The translations under genes and the position numbers were made by a program. DNA of 28,611 bases from CAYJFX01 sp964370315 (GTDB lineage: Bacteria; Spirochaetota; Spirochaetia; Treponematales; Treponemataceae), in NCBI GenBank assembly GCA_964370315.1, contig CAYJIS010000018.1, positions 1 through 28,611 on the forward strand, in the 5' to 3' direction. The first letter of the stretch is position 1, and every line of letters starts with the position of its first letter. Shown one piece after another: positions 8,509 to 16,308 of the stretch. The notes beneath the pieces were generated by a model that saw only the letters and a list, made by a program, of their open reading frames with translations, was not told where the DNA came from and ran no database searches.

Positions 8509-9555
8509 TTATGGATTAATTTTACCAAGTTGACCGCATGCTCCTCCAATTTTTCTACCTCTTTTCATTCGAACCGTTACATTTAAGCCAGCTTTTTCTA
8601 AAACTTGAGAAAATAGTTTTACTTCATTATTAGTAGGTTCTCTATACTCTATTGAGTCAACCGGATTCCATGGAATGAGATTTATGTGTACTGGTAGTTT
8701 TTTTGCAAATGCAACTAAAATATTAGCATGTTCTGTACTTGTATTTACTTCTGCGAGCAAAGGTACTTCTAAAGTACAACGTTTTCCAGACTTATCACTA
8801 TAATATTTTATTGCTTCAGATAGCAAGTCCAAACTATTAGATTTTGCTACTGGCATAAGTTCTTTTCTCAGTTCTTCATCTGCTGTAGTTAAAGAAACTG
8901 CAAGTTTTAAAGCTGGTCCATTATCTGCTAAATCATATATACCGTCTATGAGTCCACATGTAGAAACAGTAACTCGTCGTAATGATAGATTTCTGCCGTT
9001 TTTATGAGAGAGAATCTCTAATGACTTTCTAATTGCACTTAAGTTCATCATCGGCTCACCCATACCCATGAAAACTATGTTTTGTAATGTGCCTACATGA
9101 TTTTCTAGATAAAAGAACTGCTCTATAATTTCTGAAGCACTTAGATTTCGCGCTAAACCGAGTGTACCTGTTTTACAAAAGGCACATCCCATGGCACAAC
9201 CTGCTTGACATGAAACACAGGCTGTTTTTCTACCTTCAGAATCTATTAACAGTACAGTTTCAATCATTAACCCATCGTGCAACTGTATCTGCATTTTAAT
9301 AGTACCATCTGGATCTGAAAGAATTTGATGTATACTACTAGAATAAAGAATATTATTTTTTTCTAAGTTTTCACGAAGCTGCAAACTTATATTCGTCATG
9401 CTATTAAAATCAGTGCAGCCAGTTGAAATCCATTTAAATATTTGTTTAGAAACAAAACTAGGGGCATTTGGTATACGCTCTTGAATTTCATTTGGTAAAA
9501 GGCCAGTAAAAGAATTAGCAGCAGATTCCTTTTTAATATCATTTTCAGCGAGCAC
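8509..9555 (-). CDS. rlmN: 23S rRNA/tRNA adenine-C2 methyltransferase
   Basis: A 348-residue radical-SAM enzyme that methylates A2503 of 23S rRNA and, in many bacteria, A37 of some tRNAs. The [4Fe-4S] motif CxxxCxxC is present as CAMGCAFC, preceded by a further CVSCQAG. MGMGEPMMN binds SAM, NLIPWNPV is characteristic, and the C-terminal GGACGQLG supplies the second catalytic Cys that forms the methyl-thioether intermediate. The start is GTG at 9555 with AAGGA about 9 bases upstream, overlapping the TPR gene by 11 bases. It is slightly shorter at the N-terminus than E. coli RlmN. Confidence 0.96.
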   Translation of the reverse strand: MLAENDIKKESAANSFTGLLPNEIQERIPNAPSFVSKQIFKWISTGCTDFNSMTNISLQLRENLEKNNILYSSSIHQILSDPDGTIKMQIQLHDGLMIETVLLIDSEGRKTACVSCQAGCAMGCAFCKTGTLGLARNLSASEIIEQFFYLENHVGTLQNIVFMGMGEPMMNLSAIRKSLEILSHKNGRNLSLRRVTVSTCGLIDGIYDLADNGPALKLAVSLTTADEELRKELMPVAKSNSLDLLSEAIKYYSDKSGKRCTLEVPLLAEVNTSTEHANILVAFAKKLPVHINLIPWNPVDSIEYREPTNNEVKLFSQVLEKAGLNVTVRMKRGRKIGGACGQLGKINP

Positions 9556-10684
9556 TATTTGTTATCCTTTTTAGCATTTCGCTTACTTCTATATGTTTTA
9601 AACCTGATGAATGAAAAGAATTGAGAAGATCTATTGCCAAATTCTTTTGATTGGTTTGTAAGTAACACTCTGCTAATTCAATATAAAGTCTATAATTTTT
9701 AAACTTTGCTTGAAGAAGTCTATTAAAGCTAGTAATAGCTTCTTCATATTTTTCTTTTGCTTTTGCTATAATAGCTAATCCAAAAATTGCATATTCGTCA
9801 TATTGAATATCTAGTGCCCGGTTATAATAATCGGTAGCATTATCATATTCATTTATATTTCTATAAGAATCACCTAGTCGAGTTAGGATAACTTTATTTT
9901 TAGGATCATTTTCAATAATCTTGCTCCAACTTTCAATTGCTTTTTCGTGATTATTAATACCTCTATAACAGTCTGCCAAACCAAACAATGCATAGAAATT
10001 ATTTTCTTCAAGCTTTAAGGCTTCTGAAAAATAGTGTAATGCATTTTCAAATTTTTTAAGTTTTTTATAACAATTACCAATTGAAGTTAAAACTCGAATG
10101 TCACAAGTTCCTTCCGTTGTATCTAAAATACGGGTCCAATAATACAATGCGGTCCTATACTCGTTAAAATCATAATGAAGGTGTCCTAAACCAATTAAGG
10201 CATAAGCATTATCCTCTTCAATGTCGAGTACACTTAAATATAATTCCTTAGAACGCTTTAGGTCATGAATTTTTCGATATGCATCTGCAACCCTTGTAAG
10301 AACCGAAACATTGTTGCTGTCAATTAAAAGATATTTTTCCCAATAAACAATTGCACTTTTTAAATCGTTTAGAGCTCTATAACAGTCTGCAATACCAAAC
10401 AAAGCATAATTATTATTATCATAAAAGTCTAAACATTTAGAATAATATTCAATAGCTTTTTTATAACTCTTTTTCTTTCTTTCCAAATCGCCTAAGCCAA
10501 CAAGTGCATAGTTATTTGAATTATTTGATTCTAATATTTCAAGAAAAACTTTTTCAGCTTCACCATATTTATGATCTTTAAGATAAGCGTATCCCTTTTT
10601 TGATAATTCAGCTAATGGGTCTACCTGTTTTTCCTCAGCCGTAAGTAATTCATTTGTATTTACTTTATCATCCATTATTTCCAT
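9545..10684 (-). CDS. Tetratricopeptide-repeat protein
   Basis: A 379-residue soluble protein made almost entirely of TPR units from about residue 25 to the end. No signal peptide or membrane helix is seen. The repeats alternate between two types: one with a YAL-x-G-L/I core (YALVGLGDLER, YALFGIADCYR, YALIGLGHLHY, YALFGLADCYR, YAIFGLA) and one with a VLTR/VLTS core (VLTRVADAYR, VLTSIGNCYK, ILTRLGDSYR), so the basic period is about 68 residues. Start ATG 10684, with AGAGG in the end of the upstream gene. It is probably a protein-binding scaffold. I do not recognise a specific function. Its genes on both sides act on rRNA (rlmN, rsmD). Confidence 0.9.
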   Translation of the reverse strand: MEIMDDKVNTNELLTAEEKQVDPLAELSKKGYAYLKDHKYGEAEKVFLEILESNNSNNYALVGLGDLERKKKSYKKAIEYYSKCLDFYDNNNYALFGIADCYRALNDLKSAIVYWEKYLLIDSNNVSVLTRVADAYRKIHDLKRSKELYLSVLDIEEDNAYALIGLGHLHYDFNEYRTALYYWTRILDTTEGTCDIRVLTSIGNCYKKLKKFENALHYFSEALKLEENNFYALFGLADCYRGINNHEKAIESWSKIIENDPKNKVILTRLGDSYRNINEYDNATDYYNRALDIQYDEYAIFGLAIIAKAKEKYEEAITSFNRLLQAKFKNYRLYIELAECYLQTNQKNLAIDLLNSFHSSGLKHIEVSEMLKRITNSAR

Positions 10685-10686
10685 AA

Positions 10687-11034
10687 TTAAACCTCTTCTT
10701 CCTCTAAAAGGGTTGAAACAACCGCTGCTATTTTTTGAATAATATTATCTGCTTGGTTCTTATTGTGTGCAAGTGTATATAACTTTAAAGCAGACAAGTC
10801 ATCCCCATTTTTTTTATACAAATCTGCTATCCGATTTAATCCATCAGAATATCCAGTAGTTAAAAAAAGTCGCTTAGCGCCATCTATATCACCTTCGTTA
10901 AAAAGAACATTTCCTCTTCTATTTAGCTGTACTTTTTGCTCAGCTGACAACATGCCGATAGGCTGCTCTGAGCTTTTAATAAACCCTCCACTTGAAGGGT
11001 GATTTTTTATAAGTTCGTTAGAATCAGTTATCAT
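10687..11034 (-). CDS. Small conserved-looking protein with TPR-like segment
   Basis: A 115-residue protein of unknown function. The N-terminal 30 residues look disordered, followed by a helical stretch with TPR-like character (LNRRGNVLFNEGDIDGAKRL, then GLNRIADLYKKNGDDLSALK), and an acidic C-terminus LLEEEEEV. The ATG overlaps the end of rsmD by 11 bases and its stop is 2 bases before the TPR gene, whose Shine-Dalgarno lies in this gene's last codons. The tight coupling suggests it works with the TPR protein, perhaps as a separated N-terminal module. The ATG at 11034 has AGAGGTAG upstream. Confidence 0.75.
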   Translation of the reverse strand: MITDSNELIKNHPSSGGFIKSSEQPIGMLSAEQKVQLNRRGNVLFNEGDIDGAKRLFLTTGYSDGLNRIADLYKKNGDDLSALKLYTLAHNKNQADNIIQKIAAVVSTLLEEEEV

Positions 11035-11590
11035 ATACTACCTCTTGTGAACTATGTGTATAAAAATCAAGAATTGAATGCCCGTAGTTTCTTGTGTCAT
11101 TTTTAATAAGTTTCCCTACAGTAGATGAAATTCGGCGTTCCTTTGGTCTGTGTATTAACAATACTCCATCTGCTTTTAATAAGGCTTTATCGGATACGAT
11201 TTTAATAATATCTTCATGGTACTTATAAGGAAAAGGAGGGTCGCAGAATATAATATCATATTGATCTTTACACCGCTTTAAAAATAACTCTACAGCCATA
11301 AACTTACATTCAATTTTTTTACCGAGCTTGTCTTCACTTAAAGAAACATTTTTTAAAAGTGTATCAATTTTTAATTTATCTTTTTCACATAGAGTAACAC
11401 TTTCAGCTCCCCTTGATGCTGCTTCTAAAGCAATGATACCACTTCCAGAAAATAAATCTAAAAATGACTTACCGTCAAGCTCTCCAAGTACAGAAAAAAA
11501 TGACTCTCTCATTTTATCCATAGCCGGTCTTATAATACCAACAGGGCATGTGATAATTCTTCCTTTTAATCTACCACCGGTTATTCTCAT
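11024..11590 (-). CDS. rsmD: 16S rRNA (guanine966-N2)-methyltransferase
   Basis: A 188-residue class I SAM-dependent methyltransferase. It opens MRITGGRLKGRII, typical of RsmD. The SAM-binding motif is FLDLFSGSGIIALEAASRGA (about residues 43-62), and the N6/N2-type catalytic motif is DPPF (in FCDPPFPY). It would methylate G966 of 16S rRNA during small-subunit assembly. The gene begins 3 bases after the FAD oxidoreductase stop, with AAAGGG as ribosome-binding site. Confidence 0.93.
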   Translation of the reverse strand: MRITGGRLKGRIITCPVGIIRPAMDKMRESFFSVLGELDGKSFLDLFSGSGIIALEAASRGAESVTLCEKDKLKIDTLLKNVSLSEDKLGKKIECKFMAVELFLKRCKDQYDIIFCDPPFPYKYHEDIIKIVSDKALLKADGVLLIHRPKERRISSTVGKLIKNDTRNYGHSILDFYTHSSQEVVYDN

Positions 11591-11593
11591 ATG

Positions 11594-12886
11594 TTACCCT
11601 TTATTTTTTTCCTTGATAATAATACCTTCAACAGCTCTCATTCCTGAAGCCCAAGCACCTGTAATCCCTCTAGAAGTTCCTGCTCCATCTCCTATTAAAT
11701 AAATATCATCTGCAGCCATAAAATAATCATTTTTAAAAACTGGTTTATTTGCGTATAGCTTTATTTCAGGATAATACATAATGGTACTTGGATGTAGTAC
11801 TCCAGGTATTATTGTATCTAGTTTTTTAAGTGCTTTCCAAATTGACTGTAAAAACTTAGCAGGCATCGCAAGTGAAATGTCACCAGGAGTTGCACTTTTT
11901 AGTGTGGGCTCAAAATCATAAAGATCTGTGTTTAAGTCTTTAACAGTAGTTCTTTTTCCAAGTCTAAAGTCTCCAACTCTTTGCATTATAGGATGCCCAC
12001 CACCGGTAAGCATTGCAAGCGAACCTAAATACTCTGCATAATCTTGACCTGAAGCGAGCGGTTCTGTAAGAGTAACTGTGCGAAGAACAGCAAAATTTAC
12101 AAGCCCTGTTGTGGGCTTACTTTCTGAAAATGCGTGTCCATTAACACTAAAATATGTTTCTCCTCTGGTACTTACGTATCTTTCTTGTACTACGTGAGCA
12201 GATCCAGAATTTGTACAAAATGTTCGTGTTTTTTCAGGAAACATAAATTTCGGATCATAGTAATCCTTTACAATAGGGTAGTTTTCTAATTTAGTTTCAA
12301 CCCTTATACCAACATCAATACTATTATCAGTATATGTGATATTCAAATCATTCATAATATTACGAAGAAAATCAAAACCATGTCTGCCTGGTGCTATGAC
12401 CAAGCTCTTATATTGTAATTCACGCTTATTTGTTTTTATTGTATGTAGCTTTTCGTTGGCACTAATCATTGTTTCATCGTATGCTATAACAACACCTTTC
12501 TCTGTTAAAAGATTAGTTAGCTTCTTAATGAGTAAAATTCCACCATCAGTACCTAAATGTGATTGTCGGATTTGTAATAAATCTACACCTATTTTATTAG
12601 CACGTTTTTGATAAGTGTCTACATGTACTTTATTTAAGATAGATGGACTTAAAAATGACTCAATTCTTGACAAATATGTATTAGCATTATCTTCAGTCCA
12701 ATATTCATATGGAAAGCCTACAGGAAATGTAAAATTCATTTTACAATCATTTCTTAGGCCACCAGATGAAATTTTTGCACTTTCAATAATGATAATCTTA
12801 GAATTACAATTATGTTCTAAAAGAGAAAATGCAGTCGCTAATCCTGCTGGGCCTGATCCGATAATAATATAATCAAAATAATCCAA
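11594..12886 (-). CDS. FAD-dependent dehydrogenase (COG2509-like)
   Basis: A 430-residue flavoprotein. The N-terminal Rossmann fold reads DYIIIGSGPAGLATAFSLLE, and the C-terminal FAD motif is LIGDGAGTSRGITGAWASG; together they fit the uncharacterised FAD-dependent dehydrogenase group. The open frame extends to 12940, but I place the start at TTG 12886. GGAGAGG (12900-12894) sits 7 bases upstream, and a promoter at 12908-12936 would start transcription near 12901, downstream of the alternative start. The substrate is unknown. It leads the rsmD-TPR-rlmN group. Confidence 0.85.
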   Translation of the reverse strand: MDYFDYIIIGSGPAGLATAFSLLEHNCNSKIIIIESAKISSGGLRNDCKMNFTFPVGFPYEYWTEDNANTYLSRIESFLSPSILNKVHVDTYQKRANKIGVDLLQIRQSHLGTDGGILLIKKLTNLLTEKGVVIAYDETMISANEKLHTIKTNKRELQYKSLVIAPGRHGFDFLRNIMNDLNITYTDNSIDVGIRVETKLENYPIVKDYYDPKFMFPEKTRTFCTNSGSAHVVQERYVSTRGETYFSVNGHAFSESKPTTGLVNFAVLRTVTLTEPLASGQDYAEYLGSLAMLTGGGHPIMQRVGDFRLGKRTTVKDLNTDLYDFEPTLKSATPGDISLAMPAKFLQSIWKALKKLDTIIPGVLHPSTIMYYPEIKLYANKPVFKNDYFMAADDIYLIGDGAGTSRGITGAWASGMRAVEGIIIKEKNKG

Positions 12887-12907
12887 ATAAATACCTCTCC
12901 CTATATA

Positions 12908-12936
12908 ATTATATAGTACTTTTTCAATAAGCACAA
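12908..12936 (-). promoter_or_regulatory. Promoter of the FAD oxidoreductase-rsmD operon
   Basis: On the minus strand TTGTGC (12936-12931), a 17-base spacer, then TATAAT (12913-12908). The -10 is embedded in a 16-base perfect palindrome CTATATAATTATATAG (12901-12916). Predicted start is around 12901, just before the Shine-Dalgarno of the TTG start. Confidence 0.6.
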
Positions 12937-13012
12937 GCAATAAAACAGTAAAAAAAAAGCAAACGTATGTTCAATTTTGATAAAAAAATGTATAACTATC
13001 ATACAAAACTAC

Positions 13013-13041
13013 TTGAATATAATAGTGTTATATGTTAATAT
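13013..13041 (+). promoter_or_regulatory. Promoter of the rpsF operon (extended -10)
   Basis: TTGAAT (13013-13018), 17 bases, TAATAT (13036-13041), with an upstream TG (13033-13034) making an extended -10 element. Predicted start is around 13048, which rules out the ATG-proximal frame extension to 13054 as the S6 start. Confidence 0.6.
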
Positions 13042-13051
13042 GGTTAGCAAA

Positions 13052-13102
13052 CCTTGGAGAACTTGTGTGCAAGTCACTGCAGTTCTTCCAGAGACCACAA
13101 GG
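13052..13102 (+). promoter_or_regulatory. Structured leader of rpsF covering its ribosome-binding site
   Basis: CCTTG (13052-13056) pairs with CAAGG (13098-13102), which includes the first part of the Shine-Dalgarno AAGGAG (13099-13104). Inside, GAACT (13059-13063) pairs with AGTTC (13081-13085), and CTTG/CAAG can form a smaller hairpin at 13062-13073. Such a structure would let a product of the operon control its own translation. The known S6:S18-binding leader has a conserved CCG bulge, and I find no CCG here. Confidence 0.5.
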
Positions 13103-13110
13103 AGTATACA

Positions 13111-13392
13111 TTGAAAAAGTATGAACTTATGACAATTTTTCCTCTAGAAGAGGATTTGTCAAAAAGCGGCATTGAAGGTGTTCGAAAAGTATTACAAGAC
13201 TTCGGCGCCCAAATTGAAAGCGAAAACGCTTTTGGAGATCGTGATCTATGTTACGATGTTAAAAAAAGAAACAGAGGAAGATTCATTTTATTTAACGTAA
13301 AAATTAATCCTTCTAAAGTTGTTGAAATTGATCGCCAATTTAAATTGATTGATCAACTTCTAAAGTTTATGTTTGTTCGCGTGGACGAATAG
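13111..13392 (+). CDS. rpsF: 30S ribosomal protein S6
   Basis: A 93-residue protein; S6 is usually 95-130. It reads KKYELMTIFPLEED at the N-terminus and has RGRFILFNVKI and a C-terminal LLKFMFVRVDE, all typical. S6 binds S18 and the central domain of 16S rRNA. The start is TTG at 13111 with AAGGAG at 13099-13104; the frame opens earlier (13054) but that part has no S6 similarity. First gene of the S6-SSB-S18-L9-DnaB operon. Confidence 0.95.
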   Translation: MKKYELMTIFPLEEDLSKSGIEGVRKVLQDFGAQIESENAFGDRDLCYDVKKRNRGRFILFNVKINPSKVVEIDRQFKLIDQLLKFMFVRVDE

Positions 13393-13401
13393 AGGATTAT
13401 T

Positions 13402-13887
13402 ATGGCAGATCTAAATCATGTGATGCTGATAGGACGTCTTACTCGTGATGCTGAACTAAAATACACCCCAAATGGATTCGCAATTTCTAATTTTTCTATA
13501 GCTGTTAATAGACGTAGAAAAAACGGTGATCAATGGGTTGATGAAGTAAGTTATTTTGAAATTAACTTATTTGGAAAATCCGCTGAAAGCTTAAAGCAAT
13601 ACTTATTAAAGGGTAAACAAGTAGGAATCGATGGTGAATTAAGACAAGACCGTTGGGAACAAGATGGACAGTCTAGAAGTAAAATTGTTATTAATGCAAA
13701 TAATGTTCAATTGTTAGGTGGAAACACAGGTTCTACTCAGGGAAATTCATTTTCTCGCAATGATCAAGCTGGAAGTTCATATCAACAACAGCAACAGCCA
13801 ACTTCATATCAAAGTCAAAATACTTATGATCCAGGTCCTGCATATAGTGCAAATGATTCCGATTTTCCGGAAGATATTCCATTTTAA
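13402..13887 (+). CDS. ssb: Single-stranded DNA-binding protein
   Basis: A 161-residue SSB. The OB fold covers about residues 1-105 (NHVMLIGRLTRDAELKYTPN, then VSYFEINLFGKSAE and QVGIDGELRQDRWEQDG). A Gln/Ser/Asn-rich linker follows, then the acidic tail DSDFPEDIPF, whose last residues recruit replication and repair partners. It lies 9 bases after rpsF, with GAGG about 7 bases before the ATG. This position between S6 and S18 is common in bacteria. Confidence 0.97.
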   Translation: MADLNHVMLIGRLTRDAELKYTPNGFAISNFSIAVNRRRKNGDQWVDEVSYFEINLFGKSAESLKQYLLKGKQVGIDGELRQDRWEQDGQSRSKIVINANNVQLLGGNTGSTQGNSFSRNDQAGSSYQQQQQPTSYQSQNTYDPGPAYSANDSDFPEDIPF

Positions 13888-13903
13888 ATACTAGGAGACA
13901 AAA

Positions 13904-14245
13904 ATGTCAGATGAAATAATGAATGAAAATGAAAATGAAATCACAATGCAAAAAGCGCTAGATAAAGACATAAAAATGAGTGATATTATGCGCGATTCTG
14001 ATGGTGATGATAAAGGTGGTAGAGGGAAACCAAAGCAATTTTTTAGAAAAAAAGTTTGTAGATTTTGTGCAAACAAAGTAAAAATTGACTATAAAGATCC
14101 AGATGCACTTAAGCGCTTTACAACTGAAAGAGGAAAAATCCTACCACGTCGTATAACTGGCACTTGTGCTAAACATCAGAGAAGACTTGCCCTTGAAATT
14201 AAAAGAGCAAGAGCAATCTGTCTATTACCATTTGTTGCTGATTAA
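13904..14245 (+). CDS. rpsR: 30S ribosomal protein S18, N-terminally extended
   Basis: A 113-residue protein; S18 is normally 75-90. The core from about residue 45 is standard: FRKKVCRFCANKVKIDYKD, LKRFTTERGKILPRRITGTC, AKHQRRLALEIKRARAICLL. Cys52, Cys55, Cys88 and His91 form a CxxC...CxxH set, the zinc-binding type of S18. The first 44 residues are acidic and low in complexity, ending in a Gly/Lys-rich hinge, and are extra relative to most bacteria. The ATG at 13904 has AGGAG (13893-13897), so the extension seems to be really translated. Confidence 0.93.
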   Translation: MSDEIMNENENEITMQKALDKDIKMSDIMRDSDGDDKGGRGKPKQFFRKKVCRFCANKVKIDYKDPDALKRFTTERGKILPRRITGTCAKHQRRLALEIKRARAICLLPFVAD

Positions 14246-14260
14246 TTATGAGAAACAATA

Positions 14261-14290
14261 TGTAACGATCCAACTCCTGGTAACGTTACA
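14261..14290 (+). promoter_or_regulatory. Hairpin in the rpsR-rplI gap
   Basis: TGTAACG (14261-14267) pairs perfectly with CGTTACA (14284-14290), with CCA/TGG as a possible inner helix. No T-tract follows, so it is not a simple terminator. It lies in a 150-base gap within an otherwise tightly packed operon. Confidence 0.45.
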
Positions 14291-14350
14291 ACACATTAGG
14301 TTAATGAAATATTCATTTGTTTGGCTAGTTGCGTGTTCAATTATTCAAAC

Positions 14351-14368
14351 CGATGTTTTTTAACATCG
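14351..14368 (+). promoter_or_regulatory. Second hairpin upstream of rplI
   Basis: CGATGTT (14351-14357) and AACATCG (14362-14368) form a 7-bp stem with a TTTT loop, 16 bases before the Shine-Dalgarno AGGAG (14385-14389) of rplI. It may be a leader element or a processing site. Confidence 0.45.
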
Positions 14369-14395
14369 AAACCACAACTATTATAGGAGCTTGAA

Positions 14396-14974
14396 ATGAA
14401 AGTTTTTTTAAATGCAGATGTAAAACACTTAGGTGAAGAAGGGGATGTAAAAACTGTTGCAAATGGTTATGCACGTAATTATTTATTTCCTCGTAATTTA
14501 GCACTTCCATATAATGAGGTAACTATTGCTCATTTTGAAGGCAGAAAAGAAGAGATTGAGTCTAAAAAAGTAGCTAAACGTGCTGAATCTGCACAACTTG
14601 CCGACAAATTAGCAAATCATGAAATTAAAATTACAATGCCAGCAGGACCAAATGGGAAACTTTATGGTGCTGTTACATCTCTTACTATTACCGAATACTT
14701 AAATAAAGACGGGTTCGAAATTGAAAGAAAAAGAATTGATGTACCTGGAATAACTATTAAGTCTATCGGTAAGTATAGCGTAAAAATTCGATTATACGAA
14801 AATACTTCTACAGAAGTTTCAGTAGTTATTGAAGCACAAGAAGAAGTTAAACCATCTAAATCCAAGCCAGCAAAGGGTAAAGAACGACGAGAAGAAGTAG
14901 TGGAAACTGAAGTTACAGCTGAAGTTTCTGTTGATGATGCTTCTCAAGAAAACCAAGAGCAAGGAATGGAATAA
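14396..14974 (+). CDS. rplI: 50S ribosomal protein L9, C-terminally extended
   Basis: A 192-residue protein; L9 is usually about 148. The N-terminal domain MKVFLNADVKHLGEEGDVKT with ANGYARNYLFPRNLA is typical, and the C-terminal globular domain (PNGKLYGAVTSLTI, then KRIDVPGITIKSIGKYSVKI) follows. After residue about 145 there is a charged low-complexity tail of roughly 45 residues (Lys/Glu/Val-rich) with no counterpart in standard L9. The ATG has AGGAG 6 bases upstream. Confidence 0.95.
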   Translation: MKVFLNADVKHLGEEGDVKTVANGYARNYLFPRNLALPYNEVTIAHFEGRKEEIESKKVAKRAESAQLADKLANHEIKITMPAGPNGKLYGAVTSLTITEYLNKDGFEIERKRIDVPGITIKSIGKYSVKIRLYENTSTEVSVVIEAQEEVKPSKSKPAKGKERREEVVETEVTAEVSVDDASQENQEQGME

Positions 14975-14976
14975 AA

Positions 14977-16302
14977 ATGGCATCCCTTAAGGACAAGGTT
15001 CCCCCACATAATTTAGATGCAGAACAAGCTGCTTTGGGAGCTTTGCTCCTTGACTGGGATGTGTTCGGTGATATTGTAGGCTTTTTACGGCCAGAACGAT
15101 TTTATTCACTACAAAACCAAAAAATATTCTCCGCGATGCTAGAATTGTATAGTGATGGCATTCGAGGGGATATGCTTACATTAATTGAGCGACTTCGATC
15201 TAAGGGAGAATTAGATGCTGCAGGTGGTCATGCGTATGTAAGTTCATTAACAAATACGGTTGGTTCTAGTGCTAATATTGAATATTATGCTAAATTAGTA
15301 CTTGACTTATCTATACGCCGTGATCTTATAAAAACTTCAGCAAAAATCGTTGCAAATTCACATGATGAAACACTCGATAGTAGTAAGGTTTTAGAGGAAG
15401 CTCAAAAAGACCTCTTTACTTTAACAGATATAAACTCAACCCATGATGTTAAAGAAGCAAAGAATCTAGTTGGTAAAGCAATAGAAAAAATAGAGCAGCT
15501 CTATAAAGACAAGCATGCCTTTACAGGAATTCCATCAGGTTTTTCACGTTTAGATACAATGACAAGTGGTTTTCAACCTTCTGAATATATTATTATTGGT
15601 GCAAGACCATCTATAGGTAAAACAGCGCTAGCTTTATCTATGTTAAAAAATATTTCTGTAGAAAATAATATTCCTTCAGCCTTTTTTTCATTAGAAATGT
15701 CTGAGTTATTAATCATCAACAGACTATTAGCTCAAGATTCAAGGATTAGATCTGAGTATCTACGTAATGGTTATATAAAAAAAGAACATTTTCCAAAGCT
15801 AATGAACTCTGCTGGTAGAATACACCAATCCTCAATATTTATTGTAGATACACCAAATATGAAAATTTTGGATATACGCACTATAGCACGTCGTCTTAGA
15901 TTACAGCATAATGTACAAGTGATTTTTATTGACTATATTGGGTTGATTCAAAGTGAAAATTCTTCAGCTCCACGTCATGAACAAATAGCAGAAATTTCCC
16001 GTTCCCTGAAAAGTTTGGCTCGAGAACTTAATATACCTATAATTGTTTTATCTCAAGTAGGACGAGTTGCAGAGGCTAAAGAGCCAAGTTTGGCAGACCT
16101 AAGAGAATCTGGTTCAATTGAGCAAGATGCTGATGTTGTTATGTTTATACATAGAGAAAGAATTAGTAGCGACGCAAATGATGATGCTACTGCAGCACAT
16201 GAATCTAAGCTAATAGTTGCAAAACAGAGAAATGGCCCTGTAGGTGTTGTTGATTTGGCTTTTATTCCAGCATATGCCACATTCGAAAACATGGCACATT
16301 AA
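14977..16302 (+). CDS. dnaB: Replicative DNA helicase
   Basis: A 441-residue DnaB. The N-terminal domain (PPHNLDAEQAALGALLLDWD) is the DnaB collar. The RecA-like ATPase has Walker A GARPSIGKTALAL (from about residue 208), FFSLEMS, Walker B IFIDYIGLI and the DnaB motif LADLRESGSIEQDADVVMFI. It unwinds DNA at the replication fork as a hexamer. It begins 2 bases after rplI, and its stop lies 6 bases from the convergent beta-propeller gene, with no clear terminator between them. Confidence 0.97.
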   Translation: MASLKDKVPPHNLDAEQAALGALLLDWDVFGDIVGFLRPERFYSLQNQKIFSAMLELYSDGIRGDMLTLIERLRSKGELDAAGGHAYVSSLTNTVGSSANIEYYAKLVLDLSIRRDLIKTSAKIVANSHDETLDSSKVLEEAQKDLFTLTDINSTHDVKEAKNLVGKAIEKIEQLYKDKHAFTGIPSGFSRLDTMTSGFQPSEYIIIGARPSIGKTALALSMLKNISVENNIPSAFFSLEMSELLIINRLLAQDSRIRSEYLRNGYIKKEHFPKLMNSAGRIHQSSIFIVDTPNMKILDIRTIARRLRLQHNVQVIFIDYIGLIQSENSSAPRHEQIAEISRSLKSLARELNIPIIVLSQVGRVAEAKEPSLADLRESGSIEQDADVVMFIHRERISSDANDDATAAHESKLIVAKQRNGPVGVVDLAFIPAYATFENMAH

Positions 16303-16308
16303 ATCTTA

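Noticed and set aside
12887..12940. Upstream start of the FAD oxidoreductase
   Set aside because: A promoter at 12908-12936 lies inside this extension, and TTG 12886 has GGAGAGG seven bases upstream.
13054..13110. Frame extension before rpsF
   Set aside because: This stretch is the structured leader; S6 similarity begins at the TTG at 13111, which has AAGGAG.
14166..14363. 65-residue ORF across the rpsR-rplI gap
   Set aside because: It overlaps rpsR in another frame, has no ribosome-binding site, and the region holds two hairpins instead.
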